Source: Entonaema liquescens (lineage: Eukaryota; Ascomycota; Sordariomycetes; Xylariales; Xylariaceae). Taken from it: a DNA stretch of 64,000 nucleotides. Shown here piece after piece: positions 32,716-45,414 of the stretch; within the stretch, counting starts at the first letter, position 1, and each line of letters starts with the position of its first letter. The DNA lies in NCBI GenBank assembly GCA_902805475.1, contig CADCSX010000025.1:1488001-1552000 (forward strand). The letters are read 5' to 3'. Below the pieces are notes generated by a model, which saw only the letters and a list, made by a program, of their open reading frames with translations, was not told where the DNA came from and searched no databases. A program made the position numbers and the translations under genes.

Positions 32716-34419
32716 TTGATCAATAGATTAGATTATTATTATTTTTTCCCACTTGATGCTGACGAGTACGAACCCGAGACCCCCCCTTTCCCCCCGTTAG
32801 GACTAGGGAGCCCCTGGTTTCTTTGATATGTCGGCAAATCTGAACCGCTTGGTATCGCCCTACCGGAGGAGTAGCGAAGACTAACCCTCGCAATTACTTA
32901 CTATGGAAGCGGGTTCGCAGATATGGCGCCATGCACTGATGCTCAAGGCGCTCAATTAAGTACTACTCATGTACCAAGGGAAATGAATGCATGTGCTAAT
33001 CTCATCTAGACGTTACCTGATCTTGGGAACGATACCTCCCGACCACGTGGCCCACTTCCAGACATGTAACGCTGCACGACTGCACCGCAAACGTACATAA
33101 CGCACGCGTACGTTAATACCGCGTATGGGCTCCGTGTCTTACATATATCCATGCGGTAGTATCCAGGGGGAAGCTGACAGCCGCAGCCTTACCTACAACC
33201 AGGGGATAAGTCTACGATCTCACCTTGTGAAGAGGCGCCAATGCAAAATTGTTCGTGTCGGACGTTGTTTCACGATTGGTCTAAATACGACCGGCAGTCT
33301 ATTGATTAAGCTTATAGAAAGCGGACGGGAGTGGCTTGAGAACTACACCTTATGGACCCGCGATCCGCGGCAAACGAAGTATACAAAATGATCAGAATCC
33401 AGTCGAGCAAGCGCTAGACGTGAAAGTGGCGGGTCACAGTGGAGAGTGAATTAGGAAGACTAGACCGAACGGCCGAGTCGCTAACCAAAATGAAGTTGCT
33501 AAGAGGTAAGCAAGGGCCATAACAGGGCAAAGTGCTAGTTGAAATTATTTTAGCAACGATAGCCTCCACGCGCGATACGCCCCCGACACAACACCCCCCG
33601 ACCCTTTCTCTTTTACCAAGTTCCACACTTGGGTATACATCCCGCTCAATCTCATCCTGGCCTATTCCTTACGCTTCTCCCCTCGCCTACAAACCTTCCT
33701 TCTTCTCCTTTTTCGCTCGGCCTCGGTATACCCATGACCATCGCCATGGCCATCACCTTATCTCATTTCTATTGCCGGCAGACGTCGAAACGCGCCTACG
33801 CTAGGGTCAAGCCTTTAAGACGAAAAGGGCATACGAGGCAACGTCACTCCACTGACTTATACTCTAACAAGCTGCCCATCGGCTTCTTCCTCTAAATACA
33901 CCACGCCAGTCCAAGACCACTTAACCGGGTACAAGATTATTACTACGGTACAGTTACCTACGTCAATGCAAGACATCCGATCTCCCACTTTGCATCTCTA
34001 GACTTCTTAAACACATGCTACCTATGTAACTGTTGTGATTACCTATTAAATATTCAAACAATCCCCACTCAATATCAAACCCCCCTTTAGCCCTATGCTG
34101 CCTACATGTAGGGCTGATGACCTTTCTATCGTACTCTCTACCGTCCACTTGGTAATCATGCCATTTCTCTACTTTAACTGTAAGAATATCATTCGGACCG
34201 TTGTGCTGGGATTGCCTCCTGTGGACTTAGACGACTTTTCTTCTGTCTTTTTACTATCTAAATCGTATCAGTAGTATTACCCATTACCCAACCAAGTCTA
34301 TCAGGAAAAACGACTATTGTTACACGAGTGTGCGGCAAAGCAGACCAAGGATCTATCCGTACCACGATCTTGCTAGTTGAAAAGGGGGCCTGCCTCTGGT
34401 GAACTTTTCAGAAGTCAAA
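32716..34419. other. Intergenic stretch without a convincing gene
   Basis: 1.7 kb between clpP and the Clr5-domain gene. Several 60-100-codon ORFs are present on both strands (for example 33532-33895) but none has family-like sequence or splice partners. The part from about 33550 is pyrimidine-rich and could be promoter or leader of the Clr5-domain gene. Confidence 0.5.
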
Positions 34420-36197
34420 ATGCATAGCGACTTTACTTTTACGGTTAATAATTATGTGACCGACCTCGACGCCGGCATGATGCTGCCTTATCGCAGTTCT
34501 TCTTCGACTCCGATCATGCAGACCTTTTCTCCAGAGCTATCCCCTTCTGCGAGCGATTCCAGCCCTAGTGATTCGAGTAGCGTATCGAGGCATGATTTCG
34601 AATCTGTTAAGTCGACGGCGATGCCTATGCAGACTGTCTTTTCATCGCAGACCGGGGAAGCTCATCCTTCACAGCAGCATTCGGCCCAAGTGTGGGAAAC
34701 CCACAAAGCCGAAATACGACGGCTATACCTGGAGGAGAATAGGCCACTGAAGGAAGTTATGGCGATAATGCGCCAGAAAGGTTTTCGAGCGACGTGAGCC
34801 GTCAGACTATCATCATCTCTTATAGACTCCCGAGCTAACGACGCCTTGGCAGTGTCAGAATGTATAAATCGCGCTTCGACAAGTGGGGGTTTAGTAAAAA
34901 CAACAGCAAGAAAGACGTTATTGCGATGCTACAGGTCCAGCGTCAACGAAACGCCGTCGGGAAACGCACTACCTTTCATCGAAACGGAAAGGAGGTGGCT
35001 ATTGATGCGTATCTTAAGAGGAAAGGAATTTCGCAATACGATCTCGTGGAACCCGGTCTGACTGAAAATCTTCCTGAGAACTTACGCTGCCTCACACCTC
35101 CCCCCGAGAGTCCCAAGGCATTGCACTCCCCAGGCAATCTCTCGCTCCAGGAACTCGTCTTACAATGCGCGAGAGATTTAGCCTGGAATTGGTACTGTCC
35201 ACCAGACACCCCACTGGTTGCTTGCGCGGCTCATTATCGCGGGGACGAGTTGCGTTGTGCGATCACAGATATTACCAATGCGGACTGGCTATTCTCTGTT
35301 GGACAGTATGAAAGGGGCGGTGTGATGTGCGAGCAAGGATTCAGGTCTTTGCACCTGGTATTTAAAAAGCCGTCGATATATGGATTGTTGCATTTGTTAA
35401 TTACCGTACTCGACGCCTCAAATAAAGGGGTTGTCAAGGAGATTTGGCGGTATCTCTCAGCATACGCGTCTGCTGTTCGGCTCGATGGGCCCCTGGCGAG
35501 ACTTTTCCAGGGAATGTGGAAATATCTTAGCACTCATGAATATGAGGAATTCTGGGACTTTATTTTTGAGTGTACCGAGAAGCTACTTCTGATCGAAGAA
35601 CATCATTCCGGCCTCCCAGCTGACACGTTACCGAGACTTTATCCTATACTGTTTATCCCACGAGCTTACCAATACCGGTCCCAACCTTATCGTCGTCTCC
35701 AAAGCCGCTGTGACTTCAAGCGGCTAGTTCAAGGACCTATGCCGACGGCGATAGAGGAACTGACCGTCTTTCAGGCAACCGAATTACTAATTCTGGGAAA
35801 CCAGACGCTGTGGCAAGGCGATCGTGTTTTCGAGCTTGCTAACACGGTCCTCGAAAACACTAAGGGCATCGCATACAATACGGAATTCTTCATCTACATT
35901 GCCCTAACTTCGCTAGCTCATTACCACAGAAATCAATTTTTATTAAAGGATGACCCAATTGCCAAGGAATCGGACCATCAGTTGTCGGTACACTATCTTG
36001 AACAGATAGTCTCGGTAATGGAGGGTCAATGGGATCCCGATATGGGATACCTCCTTGGCGAATTGGAGCGGTTGGAGCATTGGTATAGGGAAGCGGGTGA
36101 TATTGTCCAAGCAGACGCCGCACACATCAGATGGCAAAATGCTCTAGAAGCAATACCTAAAGATTTCGTTAGAGGGCAGAAAGGCATATTGCACTAG
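34420..36197 (+). CDS. Clr5-domain protein
   Basis: 572 aa in two exons (34420-34793, 34853-36197; 59-nt intron). The Clr5 domain, named after a Schizosaccharomyces pombe silencing protein and probably DNA-binding, is split by the intron. It reads WETHKAEIRRLYLEENRPLK, EVMAIMRQKGFRAT and then RMYKSRFDKWGFSKN. Before it is a Ser/Pro-rich low-complexity segment (about residues 25-70). After it come about 400 residues with an alpha-helical, TPR-like look but no motif I can name. The open frame continues 7 codons upstream of the ATG but only from a GTG. The Clr5 family is expanded in filamentous ascomycetes; the role of this member is unknown. Confidence 0.88.
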
Positions 36198-36977
36198 CAT
36201 TCGGAATCCCCTGAAACGATATGTTCCTACCAAGCTGGACCACTTAAAAGCCCATCAGGAGAACGAGGGGGATATGTATATGTGTTGTCATGTCCGTTCT
36301 TGTATTGATTTGTTTTGGATAGCGCTGGTGTTATGGGATGGGCATTAAAATGTAAGGCGTTGTTAGTCTCGACTTGCTCCTATTAGGGATAAGACAGGTC
36401 TTGAGCCCCGTCGGTGTCGTTTGCTTGCCCTCAGTTTATGTACATGTACAGAATTCAAAATAAGATGCATTATATACATTCAACGCCAACCCCGACATTA
36501 CATCTCCCTAGTTTCTTTACGAAGTTTCTAATTTGAACTCGATTACAGCACGCCTCGGTTCTCTTCATATCCACGAGATACTATCCTGCCAGTTTCGTCC
36601 AGTAAGAGGGGTTTCCAGTTGGAGAGATGGAGGGGCAGTGAATTGGACGAATCAGAGCGCCTAATACGCAGTGTACAAGTCTTGGTGTTTGACGGATTGC
36701 GCCGATGCGCAATAACGCAGTTATGCATCTGTAGGCCTCACAATGAGAGAAGTACCTTATATAACACACCAACTGAATTTCTTCGCTTCAATTTAGAAGT
36801 TCTCTAACATATTTTTGCAACATCAACTCAATTACTTACCTTTAGTCGCTCCTTTTCTCTTCTGTGTCAATATCAGACTGTTGTCTCATTGGTTCTTGGA
36901 TCTCATAGGAACCAGGGGATACTCTCAGCAGTCTCGATTCAATACTCAACACAATCCAATGACTTGTCAGTTGGTTC
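36198..36977. other. Intergenic stretch without a convincing gene
   Basis: 780 bp between two + strand genes; short overlapping ORFs on both strands look random. The kinase promoter must lie here. Confidence 0.5.
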
Positions 36978-39900
36978 ATGGTAACCTTATGGAAGTCTAC
37001 ACATGGTACCGCTGCGCCTATAACCATGATCGCCATGGGTAAGAAAAGCGATCACGATAAGGATGGCTTGCGGCTCAAAGGCCTAGAAAGCCGTCCATGG
37101 TCTGAACATCCGTCAGAACTGAGTGCTATAAACTTCAGGACAAGCCAAGCGGAACAGACCCGTATCGACAACGAACAGCGCGTGCCGCCCTCTCACAACT
37201 TCTCACCTACCTCTTCTCCTCTCCGTACCCGACTCATCATGTCAATGTGTAGAAGTCTTGATGCTAAATCAAGATCATTTCTACCACAAAACCAAATCGA
37301 TACCATCACACCACACTTGGTGAGGGAAGAACTCAATGCAGCTATGCCAACACTCTCCGAATCCATCCTCAACAAGTACACCGCTCAGATCTTGGGTACC
37401 TCTATAGAAGATGCTACCGGCCAGAACAAAAGCTCTCGGAAGTCGAGCCTCGAGTCAGAAGACCTGGCGGCTCAACTTCTGAAAACATTTATAACCCTGG
37501 TTCTTATCGGTAAAGTCGAAACGATCCCATCATTTATTTCCAGTGGATTTGCGGATTCCTTGCTCCCAATCGGCCATGCTTACTTCCAACACGAAAAACC
37601 GTCACGTTGCTTTGACAAGTGGCAAACAACAAGTATCGAAGCTTTCGTAGAGACACAATGGGTTGTCCTGTCCCCATTCCTAAGCGCACCAACGACAGAT
37701 GTCTCTCTCTACGATTTCCCCACGCAAGCTATCCTCCCCATTTCCGACGATGATCTTGCTGCCACCCCCTACATCAAAATCGGTGGCTATAGTACTGTTC
37801 GAAAAGTTAAGATCCATCATCGGCATCACGACTTTGGGGAAAAGCAGGTAAGTATCGCAAGCCAGCTCATAATGTGTGATCTTGTGGCTAAACACTCCCT
37901 AGGACAAGTCATATTTCGCTCTGAAAAAACTGCGCTCCCCGGATATTCAAGATTTTCAGCGCGAAGTAGCCGCTCTGAGGCCATTCGTGGTCTCCCCACA
38001 CCTCCACGTTGTCAAACTTTTGGCAGCGTTTCGGCACGAAAGTTCGTTCTTCCTGCTCTTCCCATGGGCTGAAGGTGGCAGCTTACACTCTTTCTGGAAA
38101 GACAATCCAAACCCAGTTCCAGAGACCTCTCTCTCAAGATGGATATCAGAGCAATCTCTCGGAATTGCTACTGCCCTCTATCAAATCCATCATGGCCATC
38201 ATCCGCTCGGGACTGGCTCATCGTACTACGGACGTCATGGAGATATAAAGCCTTCGAATATTCTTTTGTCCCAGAACAATCCTCGCAATAAGAATCTCAT
38301 TTGGACGCTCGGCGACTTTGGTCTTAGTACACTGAATCACCACAGGGAAAAAAACAAAGGTGATCGTCCCATTGGGTTCTCGCCTACTTACAGAGCCCCG
38401 GAGCTTGATGTAAAAGGAACAATCGACAGTGCCTACGATATTTGGTCTCTTGGATGTGTCTTCCTCGAGCTTCTCACTTGGATGACTTGTGGGTGGGAGG
38501 GAGTCAAAGCTTTCGCCCTCTCTCGAGTTGACGCAGATCGACGAGTTAATAAAGTGGAGGAAAGAGACGATGGGTTCTTTAGTGTCATCCCAAGACAAGG
38601 AGGTTTATCAGATGCACAGCTCAAAATGAGCGTTTCTCAGGTAAGTCTCATAGTCCTGGACATACCGGGTTCTCTACTAACAATGTAGTGGGTCAACAAT
38701 ATCACCACAGACAAGACATTGAGTCCTTATATCGCGGACTTGATGAATCTTACATGTAACGAGCTGCTCGATACAAATTGGGAAACGAGAGTTAGCATCT
38801 CACGAGTTGTAGAGAAGCTCCAATGTCTTCGGCAGAGATGCCTAGAGGACCCAACATACACGGTGGCCATTCCACGGCCACGCAAACCGCCGCGGCCAAA
38901 TCGAAAGCTCACAAGCCTTCACCAAAGCAATTCTTCAACATTGAAAAGTCAAACCGAACCAACAGATTTCAACATGAATCAGTTACCAAGCTCCAACGGG
39001 CTGAATGTCCCAGATTCAATAACCGTACCCCATCAGGGTGGTTATTGGTCCTACTTCAGTGAACAGCCTTATGGCTTAGACAATGATACTTCATTATTCA
39101 ATTTTACTCAAGGTAATATGACTGGTATCGAGGGTGTATCAGGTAGTCACCAATTCGGTGCACTACCTCATCGACACATCGACACTAAGAGACAGATCTC
39201 TCCTGACCAAAGCGTTCCTAGGGACCCAAAGAGTCGGAGAAGAAATTTCGACGATATGACCGGTTCTAGTAAGATAGGTGGTAAGCCGAAAAGGAAAAAG
39301 GTGCGTAAGAAAGGGCATACAGCGAGGCAAAATGTTTCCGAGGACAAACCAACAGGTATTCCGGTGCCAGATTCATTCCATACAGCCAGCTGCGAAGTCG
39401 CGGAATCGTCGGAACCTGCTACAGAGGAGAAACAATTCGCCTGCCCATTCTATAAGAACAATCCCGAGAAATATAACACGAAGGCCTGGAAAGCATGCGC
39501 CGTACCCGGAGGCCGAACGATACCTAGATTGAAGTCAGTTTTGGCGTTCCACTATCTCTAAATCTTGTGATGTACCAGTTGCTAACGAAACAGCACAGAG
39601 AACACATATATCGTAATCATTGTTCCGATCATCCACGGTGTGACCGCTGTTTCGCCGAGTTTGAAAACGCATACGACCTCCAACGACACCGTCGTTCGGA
39701 GGCGCCCTGTCCAGTACGGGACCGTCACACCGATATTGATACCATTGACGAAGCACAGAAACACGAGATGCAAAAGAAGCAGCGTGGTATATCGGAAGAA
39801 GAAAAGTGGAAAAAGATTTATAGGATCATCTTCAAACTAGATGCGACTTCCGAGGTCCCATCACCATGTAAGTGACTAAAGTCACGATTCATACCTACTT

Positions 39901-40392
39901 ATGTAACCCAATACTAATATACCTACCTCTTATACAGACTGCGATGTAACTGAAACCGAACCCAGCGCGGGAGGAGATAACCAAGACGGCAATGGTACAG
40001 TCGCCGATTTCGAGGCTTTCCTTTACCGACGTCTAACAGACAACGGCAACGGGAACGTGTCGCAAATCAACGATTGCCTTAACCTCGTTAAACTCTTTCG
40101 ACAAGAACGCACGCAGGATACAATACCATCCGAAGTCCCATCTCTAGCTTGTGATTATTCTCCTAGGACGTTTGGGTCGCAGGGATATCCAACGTCAACA
40201 CTAACGACTGTAGACGACGACGGCGTGCCCTCCATTGATTTCTCCACAGCCAGCGCGGATGATCTTCCTGATCCACTCTGGGATGATCCGTTCGCAGCTC
40301 ATTTCGACAAGGTCTTCTCGTCAGACAAACAGTATAGTTTCCCACATACTTTCCACCTGGAAGATGATGGCGGGACACTACCGGGAGGGTAG
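36978..40392 (+). CDS. Protein kinase with C-terminal zinc-finger region
   Basis: About 1058 aa in five exons: 36978-37847, 37903-38640, 38689-39533, 39599-39867, 39938-40392. Residues 1-270 have no known domain. The kinase domain follows: glycine loop IKIGGYSTVRKV, Lys in YFALKKL, catalytic loop HGDIKPSNILL (HGD for HRD), DFG in LGDFGLSTL, YRAPELD, and DIWSLGCVFLEL, so it looks active. Then a disordered Ser/Asn-rich stretch with a basic nuclear-like cluster (KPKRKKVRKKG). Then a cysteine/histidine region: FACPFYKNNPEKY, KACAVPGG, LKEHIYRNHC, PRCDRCFAEFENAYDLQRH. This pattern fits the degenerate C2H2 fingers seen in many fungal signalling proteins. The start is uncertain; another in-frame ATG lies at 37035. 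Confidence 0.87.
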
Positions 40393-40905
40393 ATGGATAC
40401 TTCATGCTCTTCGCTTTTTAGACAAGATCTCTCTACTTAGTATCGGAATACCAGTCATTGGTGTTTGCTGTGTTTGCATAAGACAAGGGGGGAAAAGTTA
40501 CGGGTTTTGTATGGGAAGATGGGACTTCCATCTCCCTTGGGGTAATATTATGAATTACGAATATGGGAGCACCACTCGCGATACGTTATTCCTTTTTTGT
40601 TTATTTATGTCTCTTAATACGGGTGTAGCGTTGCAAATAGAATAACTTACAAATAAGTCGCGGAATTCATCGCAACATCGTGCTATTTCACGATACCCTG
40701 TTTGGATTAAATATGTCTATTACTATCCATTTTGTAACAGTATTACCATTGTAATATTGACGTAAATATTTTAGGTTAAGTTATTTCGAATGCTAAGCTG
40801 CGAAAATGGTCCCTTTTTTCCTGTTGTTTGGAGTGGGGATGTAAATCCACCAAAAAAGTATGCGCTATAAACGTTCTACACTAACAAAAATTCACATTCG
40901 TATAT
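40393..40905. other. Intergenic stretch before the tRNA gene
   Basis: 510 bp of AT-rich 3' sequence of the kinase gene; nothing else supported. Confidence 0.5.
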
Positions 40906-40977
40906 GGCCTCGTGGCGCAACGGTAGCGCGTTCGACTCCAGATCGAAAGGTTATCCGTTCAAATCGGGTCGGGGTCA
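40906..40977 (+). tRNA. tRNA-Trp (anticodon CCA)
   Basis: 72-nt cloverleaf without intron. Acceptor stem GGCCTCG pairs with CGGGGTC (two G-U pairs) plus discriminator A. The D-arm has GCGC/GCGC. The anticodon arm has TCGA/TCGA around CTCCAGA, giving CCA. The T-arm is ATCCG-TTCAAAT-CGGGT. A T-rich run (TTTCTTTTTG) right behind it is a good RNA polymerase III terminator. Confidence 0.95.
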
Positions 40978-40990
40978 TTTCTTTTTGTTT
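40978..40990 (+). terminator. Pol III T-run terminator of tRNA-Trp
   Basis: TTTCTTTTTGTTT directly follows the tRNA 3' end. Confidence 0.7.
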
Positions 40991-41196
40991 ACATCGCGTA
41001 TGCACGTCTAGATTTGGGGTTAGGGTGAATAGCCTAATTCTAATTTTCTTTTTATTCGAGTTTGAGGATTAGAAATATCTTAACCCCACTTCTTTTATCC
41101 ATCGAAACCCTTCTCCAAAACAAGTCATATATTGCTTATAGTCCTCTCCCCTCTCCCCTATTCCTACCCAACCCCTCAAAACAAGAGAGATCCCCT

Positions 41197-43231
41197 TTAC
41201 GGATTATTACCATGTTTCTGCCTGTTTATCGCTAACATTTGGAATAAATATTGAAAGAATCCGTATACAGAGGCATAGAGAAAGACGATAAAACTCATCG
41301 GTCCAAAAATGAACATTGGGACGACCGACAGGGTAAAGTGGCCGAAGAATATCTGCCTCCTTGCTACGGTATCCCATAACTCGGTATTCATGATGTTGGA
41401 CGCACCGTCCCATTTCCATGGCCCGAGGAGTCTAAACTTCGTGTTGAAGTTGGCGCTGAGCGCCCACGTAAGCGGTAGCTTATACCAACCGCCACCACCA
41501 CTAGCAAAACCAAGACGCAGAACGTCTATAAACGACGGCGCAGATCCCATGTCTAGTGCAAGTTGGTATGCGTAACTCTCGTGGTCGACGCCGTAACGAA
41601 TACGCGCGTGTTTCTTTCGCACGAGCTGATAGTGAGGTTCGTCACTTGGAAGTAGTGGACTGATCACTCGTCTCGGCGCGAGGAGGTTGAGTACCCAAAG
41701 CTGGGCCTGGAACTCAGCAAGTGGTGGGATTCCACCTAGGTTAGGCCTCACGAAGCCGATGAAACCAATAGACGGATCATCACGAGGCCATATCTTTCTA
41801 ACTAACTTCTCTTCATAGTACCGAGAATCGCGTTTATGATCTCCCAAAAAGGGGTATTGATGTGTATACCCTGTACAGAAGACAACTACATCCGGTTTGA
41901 TAATCTTGTTCTTCATATATGCGTACTCTGGTCGCCCGCTGTCCGTAAAGACAACGGCGCCGCTCTCGTCGATCCGCTCCGGCCAAGGGGCTACGTCAAC
42001 TCGTCGGCCTTGGCAAATTTCTTCCGTATTAGGCGTCCGAACTATCCATGAGCGGACGCGGCCTAGGAACCCTTGTGGCGCCTTAGCTTTCCAAGCGGCA
42101 TCGATATACGGACTAAGCTTATAGCCCGACTTATTGAAGAAGACTTGGTACATGTGAGTATCAGATTACCTATAAGTTAGTTAATAATTGCGGAGAACCT
42201 ACTTTCTGAAGTAGACCATCCCTTGGGCTTCCCCCCTATCCACTGGTCTATCCCGTCCGTCGTACCCCATGAAATCCAGAGGATCCACCTTACGTAGTAA
42301 TTGTAGTACGTCCATAGAGCATTGCTATTCCTAAGCCAGGGATGTACGTATGCCGTATCAAAAAGACTCGCTCGCGAAACATCGATTGGTACTTGGGGGC
42401 GATCTAGGGGGCTGCTTCGCCGGGTAAATATGAATCTCGGGTTCGGGTTTCTCTACGCCGTTAGTGAGCCTAGGCTGAACTATCTGCCTACCTTGGACTT
42501 CTTATGGTGGACCTACCTTTGGTGAGAAGTGGAAGCCATCCCTATGACACATTACTACTCGCTCCGTTGGCGACGTGGCGGCAAGGACTGAGATATCAGC
42601 CCCGGTCTCGCCGCTCCCCAGTATCAACACAGTCTTCCCAACGCCAAACTGGTCTCTCCTTTTTAATTTAGATGAATGAAGCACTACCGGTACCCTCTCG
42701 ATGCCTTCGATATTAGGGATATCAGGCTCGACATGAAGTCCGGAGCAGATGGCCACCGCATCGCATTCCCAGGAATTTTGCTGTCCTCTCAACACATATG
42801 TCACGAGGTGGCCACCTCCCTTCTGGCTCTTAATGCTCTTTACCAGACACGAAAGGGTTATGTGTGGCCATAGTTTAAAGTGAGTGCAGTACTCATTGAG
42901 ATACTCAAGATAGCGTTTTGCACTGACAAAATCAGGCTCGTCGTCCTTGAACCGGAAGTCAGAGAAACTTGTAAGCTGTCTCGAGGATACTAGCTAATAA
43001 CGGAAAGTCAGCAAATTGCGGTGCGTCGGCAGCCTAGAATCACCTAATAGTTAAATCCATATTTACCTCAGCGTCCTCATAAGTCCTCGCCAAAAACGTC
43101 CCTCCTATCCCCGATTCGCTCTCAAAGATGCGGGCTTCGACCGGTTCTACCCCCAAGGCATTCTCTACAGCGAGGAGATACTTCAGCGTCACGAGCCCGG
43201 AAGGACCTGCACCTATTATGGCGACCCGCAT
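41197..43231 (-). CDS. Flavin-containing monooxygenase (FMO/BVMO-like)
   Basis: NADPH- and FAD-dependent monooxygenase of 612 aa. Exons 43231-43067, 42993-42517, 42452-42203, 42143-41197. The N-terminal FAD motif is VAIIGAGPSGLVTLKYL. The second, NADPH-binding motif is VLILGSGETGADIS. The late FMO motif is VVFCTGYTHQYPF. The third intron seems to use a CAAG acceptor (ending at 42144), because the nearer TATAG would put a stop in frame. The C-terminus has hydrophobic segments (SVVPMFIFGPMSFIVFLYA), so the enzyme is probably membrane-bound, as in animal FMOs. The first in-frame ATG (43231) is chosen; the frame is open a little further only from a GTG. It lies about 2.2 kb from the P450 gene, transcribed divergently. 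Confidence 0.9.
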
Positions 43232-45414
43232 CTCCACTGTCTTTTGCAGGCGTGTGTGGCAAGATCCAGTGGGCTATATGATGCAGTCCTACCGTGTGCA
43301 AATCTAACCCATCTCCTTGACAGGCGATGAAAGGGGAGCAGGAGCCCCTTACTTAAAGACGAGCAGGTTCAGTCTTCGTGTTACATCGTCGGCATCTGGA
43401 CGGTGACTTGGGGGCTCCCCAATATCCCGATGTCCCACGTCTCTGGACAGTCACGAGAACCTTCTGTCCGCCCTATATTCGATAGGATTTCTTGACATCA
43501 CTAGCTCTGACGACGATCCTGTCATCTGTCCCATCACAAAGCTTGTGACCCTATGATAAGGGTATTTCTTTCCGAGAGCAGGTAGGCACGACGCGGGGGA
43601 AGCGCCGGCGAATCACAACCCACATGGCCGCCGTACCGCCAAGGAACGAGGCGTCTCTCGTCGTACGCGAAGATATCAAGTCAGTCGTGTTCATGCTATT
43701 CCCCGGCCTCGCGCATTATAACCTCCGGCGGGATGTCTCGCTTTTGAATTATGTGCCTACTAAGCTTCAATCCTTCCTCATGTTCGGATTACTACAACTA
43801 ATCTCATCCCTGCCTCCTCGGAGGTCAATTTCCAAGGCTCGAGTTTCAATGGTGAAATCCCGGTGTTTCGAGATTTTCAGGAAGCAAGAGCCTCACTGCT
43901 TCCAAACAAGTCTCATTAGAGGTAGATAATAACTCCCCCTGAGCACCCCTCCTGTTTCCTACAGCATCCCGTGTCAGACAAGCAGGAATACCTTTGTTTC
44001 TCAAAGATATTCGTGTGGCTGCAGCCACCACCCATTGACATGACCATTGGTCAGTACCGTTGCGTATAGGTGGTGAGGTAGTTGGAGTAACTTAGTTAGC
44101 CAGCAAATCATCACGGACACGAGAGGTAATTGTGTAGTACCAGGAAACCCCCATAGATATTCTATGATGAATGGGGTAAGCATATCAGCATCAGCATCCG
44201 CCGAAGCTTCAATAGAATCAACGACGCGTAACGAATGTATTCCATAGCTTATTCGATTCATGGGTTACCTAAAGGATGTGGAATCATGGCCGCCTTCACA
44301 ATGTTACATAACACAATCCTCCGGTTTCACAGGCCGGGCTATAGACCCTGTGTAGTTTCTTCCCAACCCGGACTGTTTTGGCTTCAGGCATATATACTCG
44401 CTTAGAGCCCTTTCCGCGTGGACCGGACCGAAAGATAGAGTGCGCTTTCCGATAGCCGTACTAACGATTCCTTGGAGCCATTCGGTATTCTTAGCAGACC
44501 CCGAAATGCAGGATCGCCTTGTACAACTGCTGTATAGTCGTGCTTATCCATCAAAGGTTTTCTCCTAATCTTTCCCAATGAGTGACATTGCAGTTAGAAA
44601 TCATATTCTGACAGACACGCGTCCATCTGTTGAGACTCCAGTCTATGTTGAGAGGGGTAAGTAAAGAATATACTACCATATTTATCTAATATTGACGCGG
44701 CGTTGTTCTTCATCTCGCCCCTTCAGTTAATGGACAATATGTTAGTATAAGTCGCCGGAAACTTAAATACTCCCAGATTAGCATTTAAATTATATAATTG
44801 ACACAGTAACATCCGTGAGTAGTCCCTATAGGTGGAGATAGCAACGCCAGTTTCTCAAGTTAACCGCGATCTACTTTTCGGTGGTGTGGTGGTGTGGTGG
44901 TGTGATAACTCTATTCCTAGGTATACCCTTACACTTATTGTTGTTATATATGCTAAAACTGTCTACGTTAAAAGCCGAGGTTGTTAAGAAGGCCAAGGCC
45001 ACAGAGACAAAGAAGTCCTCAATAACTTCCACGAAAAATGTCGATGGGTATGGTATATGCTGGGGAAACCATTGGCAGTCTAAAGGATATATCTTAGCAA
45101 ACATCGCAAATCATAATGATAATAAATGAGTCTAACAGTAATAATGGCAATAGTGATAGTTTATTCATTTTATTATCACAGGAGTTGATATCGAAAGCGT
45201 GTTAGTTACACCAAGTTTACGAAAGGTGCAGTTGGCCAGAGTTGACCTCCCTTGATTCAGTCCTTACTTCGTTTTACTAATACGCATTCTCACAATATTT
45301 CTTCGACTTTGTATATCCAATAGGTGTAAACCTATTCATCATCAGCATCATTACCGCCATTTTTCTTCGGGGCTGGCATTATCAGACAAAACCTCAACCT
45401 CAGCATCATTCGCT
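43232..45414. other. Divergent intergenic region between the FMO and P450 genes
   Basis: 2.2 kb. One 101-codon + strand ORF (43624-43929) starts in a plausible context but matches nothing I know, so it is not called as a gene. A GGTGGTGT tandem repeat lies at 44880-44904. The 84-codon ORF starting inside it (44881-45129) is low-complexity by origin. Confidence 0.45.
44880..44904 (+). repeat. GTGGTGTG tandem repeat
   Basis: Three units of an 8-base GTGGTGTG-like repeat. Confidence 0.8.

Noticed and set aside
43624..43929. 101-codon + strand ORF between the FMO and P450 genes
   Set aside because: No family resemblance and no splice partners; could be a relic but not supportable.
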